From NCBI GenBank assembly GCA_001302725.1, contig LIZU01000012.1, positions 1 to 14,250 of the forward strand: a stretch of 14,250 nt of DNA, written 5' to 3'. Both the position numbers and the translations under genes were made by a program. Under the pieces are notes generated by a model. It saw nothing but the letters and a program-made list of their open reading frames with translations. It did no database searches and had not been told where the DNA came from. Numbering within the stretch: position 1 is the stretch's first letter; every line of letters starts with the position of its first letter. This stretch comes from a candidate division Zixibacteria bacterium DG_27 (lineage in GTDB: Bacteria > Zixibacteria > MSB-5A5 > DG-27). This document shows, piece by piece, positions 1-9,000 of this stretch.

Positions 1-33
1 CAGATCCATGGACTTCTTGCTAGAGGGTGCGAG

Positions 34-735
34 CTAACCCTTGATGTAGTCCAACGTCTTCACTAGCAGATTCACTGTCTCAGCTGCGTTGTCCTTGATC
101 ACCTTCGAAGGTATGTAGTCCCCAGCGCCAAAGAAGACGGTGTCACCTCGTCTGGTCACTGCTGACCCCACCTGGCTGGGCAAGTAGTTATGCGTCACAG
201 TGTTTCTCAGGTCGGAGGCTTTCGTGAAATTGTCGTCTTCAAGAATGCTGTGCAACCTACCATGTAAGCCTGCATTGCTAGTTTTGAGCTTAGGTACGAC
301 GCACTTGAAGCTGACGCGTTTGATTCCCAGGTCGTATGCAAGATTGAGGACATGCCCTATATTGTCCCAAGCCGAAAAAATCTTATAGTAGAAGACATCC
401 ACATAATAATCGAATTGGCGTTTTATGAGGTGATGTCTCTTCTCAAAGTGGGGGAAATATTCAATTGATTCACCCCGTTTGCCCGGAGAAATGAACCATT
501 CATCATCAGGAATTCCTTTTTCGTAGTAGTACATGAGCATAACATAGCTCTTCTGAACGTCAAACAATCTGTGTCCTAAGTGTTCCAGCCAAGTCTCAAT
601 TTGCAAATTTCCAACGAAATCATTCAGAGAATCACCCTTCTTCTTGAAATCACCTATGGATACAGCCAATTTTTCGTAGGGGATAGATGATATTAATTCG
701 TTCCAATCATCTTTCGACGGATATTCAAAAAGCAA
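34..735 (-). CDS. HEPN-domain protein, probably of the Cthe_2314-like family
   Basis: The 233-residue protein has no signal peptide or membrane segment. Its C-terminal third carries R177-N-T-V-T-H182, which matches the Rx4-6H motif of HEPN ribonucleases, including the usual polar residue after Arg. Aromatic-rich helical stretches (residues 63-71 and 108-130) fit the helical HEPN fold. The spacing and length recall the Cthe_2314-like HEPN family; this is from memory and is tentative. HEPN proteins are often RNases in toxin-antitoxin or antiviral systems, but no MNT nucleotidyltransferase or other antitoxin lies in the window. The start is TTG, supported by an AGGGAG Shine-Dalgarno sequence about 9 bases upstream; the next internal Met is at residue 66. 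Base composition is more AT-rich than the housekeeping genes, so it may be a transferred gene. A real gene is likely; its function is unproven. Confidence 0.75.
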   Translation of the reverse strand: MLFEYPSKDDWNELISSIPYEKLAVSIGDFKKKGDSLNDFVGNLQIETWLEHLGHRLFDVQKSYVMLMYYYEKGIPDDEWFISPGKRGESIEYFPHFEKRHHLIKRQFDYYVDVFYYKIFSAWDNIGHVLNLAYDLGIKRVSFKCVVPKLKTSNAGLHGRLHSILEDDNFTKASDLRNTVTHNYLPSQVGSAVTRRGDTVFFGAGDYIPSKVIKDNAAETVNLLVKTLDYIKG

Positions 736-779
736 CTTCGCTCACTCCCTGCACGGACTGCCGGTCAGTCTCGCGCGTA

Positions 780-899
780 TCAGCTCTTTCCCAGCTCATT
801 CTTTAGGTAATCGATAACTTCTACCGGTGTCGGGCCTACCTCGTTCCATATCGCCAGATAGAGAATAATCAAACTCTCAAATTGGATCAATCAGAATAT
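780..899 (-). pseudogene. Degenerate 3' tail of a second bifunctional Pgi/Pmi gene
   Basis: Read on the minus strand, this stretch translates as I-F-stop-LIQ, continues through YLAIWNEVGPTPVEVIDYLK and ends KS-stop. It aligns without gaps to the last 39 residues of the intact isomerase at 2052-3119, which reads IFSLIQ, then YLAILNEVDPTPVRVIDHLK, and ends AKI. From LIQ onward I count 23 identities in 36 positions. The Ser of IFSLIQ is replaced by TGA, and no further homology is visible upstream, where the DNA instead encodes the end of the transporter. The two share the last 13 bases (887-899). Longest perfect DNA match to the intact gene is about 10 bases, so this is an old or foreign copy rather than a fresh duplication. 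A 35-codon reading frame could start at TTG 890, but it is most likely not a gene. Confidence 0.7.
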
Positions 900-1885
900 C
901 TAGTACTGCCGTTCCCTCCAAAAGTGAATCTGATCAAGTAATGAACCACAAGCCCGGCCAAAAATCCATAAGCCATATTGCCGACCAGGGAGATAATAAC
1001 AGTTACGCCGGCGGGAATCAAGTCCCAGTCGAGGCGAACATCCTTGGCGAATTTGACTAGCTCTATCCCGACCAGAAACATCATCGCTCCCAGTATAGAA
1101 ATAGGGAAAGCGGCAAGCAACCCGGCGATGGAAGTCGCCAGAAAAAGTCCCAGGCAGATTTCAAGCAATCCCTCGATGACGTTGGTCCCGCCGGTCCGGG
1201 CCCCGAAGTAATACTGCCCCGCCAAACCACCAGCGCCGTGACACAGAGGCATCCCCCGGAAGAAGGGGAGTATCAGGTTCATGATTCCCATATTCAGGGA
1301 GAGCTGTTTCTCGCTCACTTGCCTCTCTGGCCAATAGGACTTGATGAGTGAAGAGGTGGCAATGACGGCGTTACTGGCGGTCAGAGGGATCTGAGCAAAG
1401 CCCGCAAGAAGGAGGGTCTGCCACACCTGCTCGAAACGGAAGCTGGTGAGCGTCGGGAGGCTGAAGGTAAAGACAACCTCCTCCTGGAACTGTCCCTTGA
1501 GAAGAACAATCGCCCCGCCGAGAAGCACCAGCACAATGGCGGCCGGAGCATAACGATTCTGCCGTAGGATTATCACTATGACGATTGAAATCAGGCCGAG
1601 TACCCACCAGGTGGAGATCATTTTGAAAGCTTGAATCGCCAAGAGCACCCCGAGAGCGACCTGGATGCCGCGAATGACGGAATTGGGAGTCACCTTCGCC
1701 ACCCAACTCATAACACCGGTCAAGCCGAAGATGAACCAGATAACTCCCATCGCAAATCCGCAGGCATAGACCATCGACGGAGACCAGCTCTGTGCGATGG
1801 CGACCACCGCGATCACCTTCATCGGCTCGATGGGCATGGGAAGCCGGTAGATAAGGCCGGTGGCAATGTTTGCCAGACCCATCAT
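887..1885 (-). CDS. MOT1-type sulfate/molybdate transporter, 5'-damaged and probably a pseudogene
   Basis: The 332-residue frame is almost entirely hydrophobic, with about nine to ten membrane segments. It carries the hallmark of the putative sulfate/molybdate transporter family (MOT1, related to SulP carriers): PLCHGAGGLAGQYYFGA at residues 213-229, followed by RTGG. A second family segment, PLTASNAVIATSS, spans 167-179. Such proteins import oxyanions across the inner membrane. The frame opens at GLANIATGLIYRLP, which in relatives lies after the first membrane helix. The expected preceding segment lies just upstream in another frame (separate entry), so this ORF lacks a proper N terminus. 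Its ATG at 1885 overlaps the stop of that fragment and has no clear ribosome site. The last residues (STRYSD) overlap an isomerase-gene remnant and may not be native. Family assignment is firm; substrate and function are doubtful. Confidence 0.75.
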   Translation of the reverse strand: MMGLANIATGLIYRLPMPIEPMKVIAVVAIAQSWSPSMVYACGFAMGVIWFIFGLTGVMSWVAKVTPNSVIRGIQVALGVLLAIQAFKMISTWWVLGLISIVIVIILRQNRYAPAAIVLVLLGGAIVLLKGQFQEEVVFTFSLPTLTSFRFEQVWQTLLLAGFAQIPLTASNAVIATSSLIKSYWPERQVSEKQLSLNMGIMNLILPFFRGMPLCHGAGGLAGQYYFGARTGGTNVIEGLLEICLGLFLATSIAGLLAAFPISILGAMMFLVGIELVKFAKDVRLDWDLIPAGVTVIISLVGNMAYGFLAGLVVHYLIRFTFGGNGSTRYSD

Positions 1886-1959
1886 GGGAAGAGGGTGCCG
1901 AAATCGCCCATCGAGCCGGCCACTTCCCTCAGATTGAACTCAAAAGACTTAATCTTCAC
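1882..1959 (-). pseudogene. Detached N-terminal piece of the MOT1 transporter gene
   Basis: From GTG 1959 this frame reads MKIKSFEFNLREVAGSMGDF, then GTLFP and a TGA at 1882-1884. The pattern FNLxEVAGSxGDxGTL is the conserved start of MOT1-family transporters, immediately before the first membrane helix. In intact relatives roughly 20 residues follow before the GLANIATGL-like segment that opens the next frame (887-1885). Here that segment is missing and the frame changes at an ATGA overlap. A small internal deletion that is not a multiple of three explains both facts. No strong Shine-Dalgarno sequence is visible before the GTG. An assembly error is possible, but the missing helix makes a simple single-base error insufficient. 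Confidence 0.65.
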
Positions 1960-2051
1960 GGCTTATGATAATGTCCAAGGCTGAGTTCAGCTGACTAGGC
2001 TTGCGCAAGTTGGGCCTTGCCTCAAATAGGCAGCCTCAAGAGGTCTGGGTG

Positions 2052-3119
2052 TCAAATCTTTGCCAACTCTGATTTCAGATGATCGATGACTCTCACAGGG
2101 GTGGGGTCGACCTCGTTCAATATGGCCAGATAGAAACTGATGAAATCCCCGAGCTGAATCAAGGAGAAGATCCTCTCCAGAAGGCAGCTTCCTTTACTTT
2201 CCAGCTCGTAAACCGGAACCTGTAGATCTTCTACTATGCCCTTTACAAGTTCCATTCTCCGTCTGATGCGATGGTGGTCATCTTCGTCTCTGAGAATCAC
2301 GACCGCAAGGTGAGGTTGGAGATCGTAGAGCTTGTTCCAGCCTACCAATTCATTGTGGTTAAACTCCGGGAAGAAGTTGAAAAAGGAGAGCATCTTGCTA
2401 TTCTCACAGAGTTGCCCCTTGAAGCGAGCCGCCACGGCGTCAAAATGATCGGTGGCAGAATAGATTATTGGCAACTTGCGGTGAAGCTTTGTCGCGATCT
2501 CTTTGGCCAGATTTTCAGAGAGTGGAACCTCAACCTTGTACTCCTCCACCCCCTGTTTCAAAATGTGCTCACCTCCGAAAAAGTCCATACATCTGTCAGG
2601 GGCAAGTTTCATTCGCCACAGAGAGACTAAAAGAGGCACAAAGGAATAACCGAGCGCGGCCCTTGGCGGAAGACCGGGGGGGATTTTAATCAGAGGAGTT
2701 CCATCGGCGTCTGCCTTCTCGGCTAATTTCCCTCCGGTAGTTATGGCTAAGAGTGTCGCGCCGGCATCCTTTGCCTGCTGGTAGACTTCGATTGTCTCCT
2801 CGGTGTTGCCGGAATAACTGGAGGCGATCACGAGCGAATCCGGTCCCACGAAGTCGGGAAGAGTGTAATTCCGACAAATCAAAAACGGTATCTTCAAATC
2901 TTCTGCTAAATAGGATCGAGCCAAGTCTCCCCCAATGGCAGAACCCCCCATACCGGCGAGCACAATGTTCTTCACAGAGGAGGGTTTTACCTCGGGCAGA
3001 GGACATCTCTGACCAATTGCATAGGCCGTGTCCACCTGCACCGGGAAAGAGAGAAGCAAATCATACATCCCCTGGGGGTCGATTTTCTTGATGTAGCTTA
3101 GATCGTCGAGAGATTTCAT
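2052..3119 (-). CDS. Bifunctional phosphoglucose/phosphomannose isomerase
   Basis: This cytoplasmic enzyme interconverts glucose-6-phosphate or mannose-6-phosphate with fructose-6-phosphate, linking glycolysis to mannose metabolism. The 355 residues match the SIS-domain PGI/PMI family in length. N-terminal SIS motifs are GMGGSAIGGDL (56-66) and SSYSGNTEET (100-109); PRAALGYSF follows at 152-160. E239 (in CENSK) and H255 (in NHNELVGW) have the 16-residue spacing of the catalytic Glu and His described for the Pyrobaculum enzyme. The ATG start lies 3 bases beyond the ptsI stop, so the two are almost certainly cotranscribed. This suggests a role in processing sugars that enter by, or signal through, the phosphotransferase system. 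A decayed copy of its 3' end lies at 780-899. It is the last clearly intact gene of the operon. Confidence 0.93.
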   Translation of the reverse strand: MKSLDDLSYIKKIDPQGMYDLLLSFPVQVDTAYAIGQRCPLPEVKPSSVKNIVLAGMGGSAIGGDLARSYLAEDLKIPFLICRNYTLPDFVGPDSLVIASSYSGNTEETIEVYQQAKDAGATLLAITTGGKLAEKADADGTPLIKIPPGLPPRAALGYSFVPLLVSLWRMKLAPDRCMDFFGGEHILKQGVEEYKVEVPLSENLAKEIATKLHRKLPIIYSATDHFDAVAARFKGQLCENSKMLSFFNFFPEFNHNELVGWNKLYDLQPHLAVVILRDEDDHHRIRRRMELVKGIVEDLQVPVYELESKGSCLLERIFSLIQLGDFISFYLAILNEVDPTPVRVIDHLKSELAKI

Positions 3120-3122
3120 TGT

Positions 3123-4898
<1,776 letters not shown>

Positions 4899-4919
4899 TT
4901 TCTCGACTCCAGCCCGATC

Positions 4920-5186
4920 TCACTCCTCGTTGAACTTGTCAGTGAATAGCTGCGCCAGGGCTTTCACCGCTTCTGCTTCGTCTTCTCCCGAGGCAATGAT
5001 TACTATGGTGCTTCCCATCTCCGCCGCCAACATCATCACTCCCATGATGCTTTTAGCGTTCACCCGCAAATCTCCCTTATGGAGCTGCACCTCGGAGTTG
5101 AACTTGGTCGCAGTCTGCACCAGCATAGCCGAGGGGCGGGCGTGTACTCCTAAGTGGTTGATGACCTTTACCTCTTTTCTTATCAA
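4920..5186 (-). CDS. ptsH: Phosphocarrier protein HPr
   Basis: HPr is the small cytoplasmic phosphocarrier that receives phosphate from enzyme I and hands it to enzyme II components. The 88-residue protein has the standard family length. The phosphorylated histidine is H15 in LGVHARPSAMLV. The regulatory serine is also present: S46 in NAKSIMGVMML, the site used by HPr kinase/phosphorylase in bacteria that have it. An intact S46 context therefore hints at HprK-type control, although no hprK lies here. The start is read as TTG because Ile-Arg-Lys just before the conserved strand leaves little room for another. The Shine-Dalgarno sequence is weak (AGG about 7 bases upstream). It sits 57 bp downstream of dprA and directly before ptsI. 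Confidence 0.95.
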   Translation of the reverse strand: MIRKEVKVINHLGVHARPSAMLVQTATKFNSEVQLHKGDLRVNAKSIMGVMMLAAEMGSTIVIIASGEDEAEAVKALAQLFTDKFNEE

Positions 5187-5191
5187 GCGCT

Positions 5192-5239
5192 AACCTGCCG
5201 GCTTATCGCAGAAGGTGAGCCGTCTCCGGCAATGAAGCT
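5192..5239 (-). other. Spacer between dprA and ptsH with short inverted repeats
   Basis: On the minus strand the spacer contains GCCG-GAGA-CGGC, a 4-bp stem with a GNRA-type loop. A wider pair, TGCCGG and CCGGCA, is separated by 24 bases. Neither is followed by a run of T, so this is not a convincing intrinsic terminator. It could form a weak mRNA hairpin separating dprA from the ptsH-ptsI-isomerase part of the transcript. No clear promoter is visible. Confidence 0.25.
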
Positions 5240-5243
5240 CTGC

Positions 5244-6341
5244 CTATTCTCTGATAAATCTCTTCCCTGGCAATTGCCTGACTAAGCCCTTCAATTCCAA
5301 TCCCAGAAGCGTTGCCAAAACCTCGGAGGTCTTCCTCTCCACAGTCTCTGCAAGCTCGTCGATGTGCAGGGGGGTCTCCCCCAGAGAGTCGTAAAGCTTT
5401 CTCTCTTCAGGCGGCAGGGATAGCTGCCTCTCCTCCTGCGCTTTTCTCTCTTTGCCCTTGATCCCGAGACCCTTCAACTCCTCCAGTATGTCCTCCAACC
5501 CGGTAACCAGCTTCGCTCCCTGCTTGATGAGGGAATTCGTCCCCCGGCTGGTGGCCTTAGTGATGTCTCCGGGGACCGCGAATACTTCCCTATTCTGCTC
5601 CAAGGCTTCTCTGGCGGTGAGGAGTGCGCCGCTTTTCTCGCCGGCCTCGACGACGACCACCCCGAGGGAAAGCCCGCTTATGAGGCGGTTCCGCCTGGGG
5701 AAGTTGACTGCCACAGGTTCGGTGCCCAGAGGCAACTCCGACAGCCAAGCCCCGGAGGAGAGAATCTCTTGAGCCAACTTTCTATTCTCCGAAGGATAGA
5801 TGCGATCCAGCCCGCAGCCGAAGACAGCGATGGTTCGACCTCCGGCCTGCAGGGCGGCGCGATGAGCACAGCTGTCAATCCCCCGGGCCAGCCCACTTAC
5901 GATGGTTACCCCCAACTCCGCCAGATGGCCGACGATCTTCTCGGTGGCCTTTCTGCCGTAATTCGTAAAGGTTCTGCTCCCCACCACTGCTATGGCCTTT
6001 TGATCTTGGGGCAGAACCTCGCCGCGCATATACAGGAGCGGGGGTGCATCCGGGATATTCCTCAGGTTCGCAGGGTAGAAGCCGTCGTCAAAGCTGAGAA
6101 ACTTAGCCCCGATCTCGTCTGACCAGCTTAGTTGCTTTTCCACAAAATCCCAGCGGTCGAAACTTTTGATCTGTTGCGCGGTCTTGGGGCCTATCTGGGG
6201 CAGTTCCGCCAGCTCCCTCTGGGGTGCTTCGAAGACCTCCCTTGCTTCCCGAAAATGTCCGAGAAGCGACCGAAACCGTAGCGGCCCCACATCTGGCACC
6301 GTCGCCAGCGCGAGCAGGTATTTCAGGCTCTCGTGGTTCAC
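5244..6341 (-). CDS. dprA: DNA-processing protein DprA
   Basis: DprA binds incoming single-stranded DNA in the cytoplasm and loads RecA during natural transformation; it is also widespread in bacteria not known to be competent. The 365 residues show the full three-part layout. An N-terminal helix-hairpin-helix region has PQIGPKTAQQI (48-58). The Rossmann-fold core carries VVGSRTFTNYGR (119-130), SGLARGIDSCAHRAAL (149-164), GCGLDRIYP (175-183), NFPRRNRLISG (213-223) and SGALLTAREAL (237-247). A C-terminal winged-helix domain spans about 308-365 (PLHIDELAE, then KGLVRQLPGKRF). The start is GTG, 4 bases beyond the obg stop. Its GGAG ribosome site overlaps the end of obg, which indicates coupled translation. 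Confidence 0.95.
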   Translation of the reverse strand: MNHESLKYLLALATVPDVGPLRFRSLLGHFREAREVFEAPQRELAELPQIGPKTAQQIKSFDRWDFVEKQLSWSDEIGAKFLSFDDGFYPANLRNIPDAPPLLYMRGEVLPQDQKAIAVVGSRTFTNYGRKATEKIVGHLAELGVTIVSGLARGIDSCAHRAALQAGGRTIAVFGCGLDRIYPSENRKLAQEILSSGAWLSELPLGTEPVAVNFPRRNRLISGLSLGVVVVEAGEKSGALLTAREALEQNREVFAVPGDITKATSRGTNSLIKQGAKLVTGLEDILEELKGLGIKGKERKAQEERQLSLPPEERKLYDSLGETPLHIDELAETVERKTSEVLATLLGLELKGLVRQLPGKRFIRE

Positions 6342-6345
6342 TTCT

Positions 6346-7323
6346 TCAGGACTCCAACTGCCTCTCGATCAGGGAGAGAAGCTTCTGTTTCCCCTCACCG
6401 GTCGTGGCAGAAATTAAACAAAAAGGGACCTGACAGTCAATTTCTAAAAGGGATTTTCTTTCGGTTTCAGAGAGCAGGTCGGTTTTGTTCAAGGCCAAAA
6501 TCGCAGGCTTGGCGGCAAGTTGGGGGCTGAACTTCTCAAGTTCTTCTCTTAGGGTCTGGAAGTCTCCCTGGGGACTTCCCTCGGCGGAATCGATCAGATA
6601 AACTAGGATTCTGGTTCTCTCTATGTGCTTCAAGAAACCTATTCCCAAACCTCTGCCCCGGTGCGCACCTTCAACGAGGCCGGGGATGTCCGCCATCACG
6701 AAGCTCTCAAACTCTCTCAATTTGACGATTCCCAGATTCGGTCTCAAGGTGGTGAAAGGGTAGTCGGCGATCTTGGGATGAGCGCTGGAGAGCAGGCTCA
6801 GGAGGGTTGACTTCCCGGCGTTGGGTTTCCCCACCAGGCCAACATCCGCCAGGAGCTTCAGCTCCAAAGAGAGGTTCCGTTTCTGCCCCGGTCTTCCCGG
6901 CTCCGCTCTCTTTGGGGCCTGGTCGGTGGAGGTGGCAAAGCGGGCGTTGCCCCGACCTCCAGTCCCTCCTTTGGCAACCGTCACCTCCTGACCCTTCGAG
7001 CTCAAGTCCCTCAATATCTGGCCGCCACTCTTATCCTTGACGATCGTTCCCAGGGGGACTTTTATGACCAGGTCTTCGCCTCTTTTTCCCTGGCATAAGG
7101 CCGCCGATCCATTTCGTCCCTTTTCGGCTTTGTACTTTCTGCGATAACGGAAGTCGAGGAGGGTGGATAGCTGCGGGTCGGCTTTTATGATTACGTTGCC
7201 GCCGTCGCCGCCGTCCCCTCCGTTGGGCCCTCCCTTGGGGACGTATTTCTCTCTGCGGAAGCTGATGCAGCCGTCTCCACCCCCTCCGGACTCAACCTCT
7301 ATTTCCACATAGTCGATGAACAC
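6346..7323 (-). CDS. obgE: Obg-family GTPase
   Basis: This essential GTPase associates with the large ribosomal subunit during assembly and is linked to growth control. The 325 residues comprise a glycine-rich Obg fold (1-158; GGGGDGCISFRREKYVPKGG at 13-32, GGDGGDGGNV at 35-44) and a G domain. The latter has P-loop GKPNAGKST (165-173), DIPGL (212-216), NKTD (279-282) and SA (305-306). The protein stops shortly after the last G-domain helix, so the C-terminal OCT domain found in some Gram-positive Obg proteins is absent, as is common in other phyla. The start is GTG with GAGGT about 5 bases upstream, 32 bp beyond the cdaA stop. In many bacteria obg sits next to ribosomal protein genes rplU-rpmA; here it lies between cdaA and dprA instead. 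Confidence 0.96.
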   Translation of the reverse strand: MFIDYVEIEVESGGGGDGCISFRREKYVPKGGPNGGDGGDGGNVIIKADPQLSTLLDFRYRRKYKAEKGRNGSAALCQGKRGEDLVIKVPLGTIVKDKSGGQILRDLSSKGQEVTVAKGGTGGRGNARFATSTDQAPKRAEPGRPGQKRNLSLELKLLADVGLVGKPNAGKSTLLSLLSSAHPKIADYPFTTLRPNLGIVKLREFESFVMADIPGLVEGAHRGRGLGIGFLKHIERTRILVYLIDSAEGSPQGDFQTLREELEKFSPQLAAKPAILALNKTDLLSETERKSLLEIDCQVPFCLISATTGEGKQKLLSLIERQLES

Positions 7324-7355
7324 AAAAACCTCATTACAGCCCCGCAGTGAAATGG

Positions 7356-8120
7356 TTATCTGGTTTTGAAAAGCTTGGTCAATGCCGGCAGCAGCATCTC
7401 AACTTCCAAGCCTCTGTTGAGAATGCCGTCGTAGGCAACCGAGATTCTGCCGGTCTCCTCGGAGACCACCACCACGATGGCGTCGGAGTCCTCGGTCACC
7501 CCCACGGCGGCCTTGTGGCGGGTGCCGTAGGTATGATGAAAGGCAGGATTCTGAGTCAGGGGTAAGGTGCAGGCGCAGGCGACGATCTCGTCACCCCGGA
7601 TCACCACCGCCCCATCGTGGAGCGGGGTGTGGGGAGTAAAGATCGTCACCAAAGCTTCAGATGAAAGGCTGGCATTGAGGATCTTGCCGGTCTCGATGAT
7701 GCGGTTGAGGTTGGCCTCTCGCTCCACGACGATTAAGGCTCCATAGCGCCGGGAGGCTAACTGCTCTACCCCCTTGACAACCTCCTTCAACCTCTCGGGC
7801 GGCTGGTATCTGAAGAAAAATCGAAACAGCCGGTGTTGTCCCATCTGAGCCAAAGCTCGGCGAAGCTCCGGCTGAAAGACTACCACCAGAACAATCACTC
7901 CCACGGTGGCGACGTTGGTGATAAGCCACTTGACGGCCTCCAGCTGGAACCAGAAAGCGGCCACCCCGACCAAAAACACTAAGAAAAGCCCGATCAGAAT
8001 CTGAAACGATCTCGTCCCCAGAATCAGAAGAAAGAAGCGGTAGACGAAGAAGGCAACCAGCAGGACATCCACGAGGTCAACGACCCCGAACTTAAGAAAG
8101 CTGATTCTGAAAAGCTCCAT
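7356..8120 (-). CDS. cdaA: Membrane diadenylate cyclase CdaA (c-di-AMP synthase)
   Basis: CdaA condenses two ATP into cyclic di-AMP, a messenger controlling potassium and osmotic balance and cell-wall homeostasis. The 254-residue protein has three predicted membrane helices (about 13-34, 38-58, 65-82), then a cytoplasmic DAC domain from about 105. The two catalytic motifs are LHDGAVVI (D169-G170-A171) and GTRHKAAVGV (199-208). The second motif usually reads RHR; here it is RHK, a conservative change at a phosphate-contacting position. The ATG lies 4 bases after the folP stop, so it is cotranscribed with folP. The usual Firmicutes partners cdaR (YbbR) and glmM do not follow; obg does. Adjacency to folP is also seen in Bacteroidetes-like genomes (from memory). 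Confidence 0.95.
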   Translation of the reverse strand: MELFRISFLKFGVVDLVDVLLVAFFVYRFFLLILGTRSFQILIGLFLVFLVGVAAFWFQLEAVKWLITNVATVGVIVLVVVFQPELRRALAQMGQHRLFRFFFRYQPPERLKEVVKGVEQLASRRYGALIVVEREANLNRIIETGKILNASLSSEALVTIFTPHTPLHDGAVVIRGDEIVACACTLPLTQNPAFHHTYGTRHKAAVGVTEDSDAIVVVVSEETGRISVAYDGILNRGLEVEMLLPALTKLFKTR

Positions 8121-8124
8121 CTTG

Positions 8125-8967
8125 CTAAGCTGCCCTTTGAATCGCTTCGATAGTCCTCAAGGCTCTAACGGTAGCGGCGACATCGTGAACGCGAACGATA
8201 TTGGCTCCCCTGAGAACCGCATACACAGAGGCCGCAATCGATCCCTCCAGACGCTCATCCACCGGCAGATTCAGGATCTTCCCCAAAAAGGATTTCCGGG
8301 AGACACCCACCATGATCGGCCTGCCTAAGACCTTGAAGCTCTCAAGCCCTTTAAGGATATCAAGGTTGTGGGCGAAGGTCTTACCGAAGCCGATCCCGGG
8401 GTCGATGATAATCTTGTCGGGGGGGACTCCCGCGGCGCTTGCTCGAGAGATACTCTCTCTGAAAAAAGAGAGGATTTCACCAATTAGATCCCGGTATTGT
8501 GGGTCCTTCTGCATATCTCGGGGAGTTCCTTTCATGTGCATAACGATTACCGGGACCTCATAGCGGCCAACAATCTCTTTCATCCTGGGGTCGAAGTAGA
8601 GGCCGCTGATGTCGTTCACCATCTCGGCGCCGCATTGGATACACCTCTCTGCCACCTCAGATTTCTGAGTGTCGATGGAGATCGGCACCTTCAGCCTCCC
8701 CGACAGCCTCTTAAGAACCGGCAGCACCCTTCGGAGCTCCTCCTTCAAGGGAACACCTTGAGCTCCCGGTCGGGTCGATTCCCCCCCGAGATCGATGAGG
8801 TCGGCCCCCTCCGCCTCCATCCGGAAGGCGTGTTCCACGGCAGCTTCAGGCTCAAAGAACCTCCAGCCGTCGGAGAAGGAGTCCGGGGTGAGGTTCAACA
8901 CCCCCATTATGTAAGCTCGTCGGGAGAAGTCCAGAGTTTTATATTTCAGAACTATATCGGGGAGCAT
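8125..8967 (-). CDS. folP: Dihydropteroate synthase
   Basis: FolP condenses p-aminobenzoate with 6-hydroxymethyl-dihydropterin pyrophosphate to give dihydropteroate, in the cytoplasmic folate pathway; it is the sulfonamide target. The 280-residue TIM barrel is full length and its conserved loops are intact. They are IMGVLNLTPDSFSDG (20-34, N25), GGESTRPG (61-68), SIDTQKSEVA (97-106, D99), VNDISG (117-122), IIDPGIGFGKT (187-197, D189), GVSRKSFLG (221-229, K225) and VRVHDV (258-263, R259 and H261). The start is ATG with GGTGG a few bases upstream. It begins 33 bp after phzF and is followed 4 bp later by cdaA. folB and folK, which supply its substrate, are not in the window. Confidence 0.96.
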   Translation of the reverse strand: MLPDIVLKYKTLDFSRRAYIMGVLNLTPDSFSDGWRFFEPEAAVEHAFRMEAEGADLIDLGGESTRPGAQGVPLKEELRRVLPVLKRLSGRLKVPISIDTQKSEVAERCIQCGAEMVNDISGLYFDPRMKEIVGRYEVPVIVMHMKGTPRDMQKDPQYRDLIGEILSFFRESISRASAAGVPPDKIIIDPGIGFGKTFAHNLDILKGLESFKVLGRPIMVGVSRKSFLGKILNLPVDERLEGSIAASVYAVLRGANIVRVHDVAATVRALRTIEAIQRAA

Positions 8968-9000
8968 GATCCACCAGGTTGGCCCCTCTTGACCTGAGCC

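Noticed and set aside
780..890. Functional microprotein of about 35 residues starting at TTG 890
   Set aside because: Its sequence is fully explained as the tail of an isomerase, it lacks any fold-forming context, and no ribosome site is evident.
1371..1706. Minus-strand alternative frame of 111 codons within the transporter
   Set aside because: It overlaps the MOT1 frame, which has the family signature; the alternative translation is basic and motif-free.
1882..1890. Programmed frameshift joining the two transporter frames
   Set aside because: No slippery heptamer is visible, and a frameshift would not restore the roughly 20 residues of the missing helix.
1988..2051. Possible terminator after the isomerase gene (TGCCT-CAAAT-AGGCA stem and a CTTGCGCAAG palindrome)
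   Set aside because: Stems are only 5 bp and no T-run follows on the minus strand, so an intrinsic terminator is not supported.
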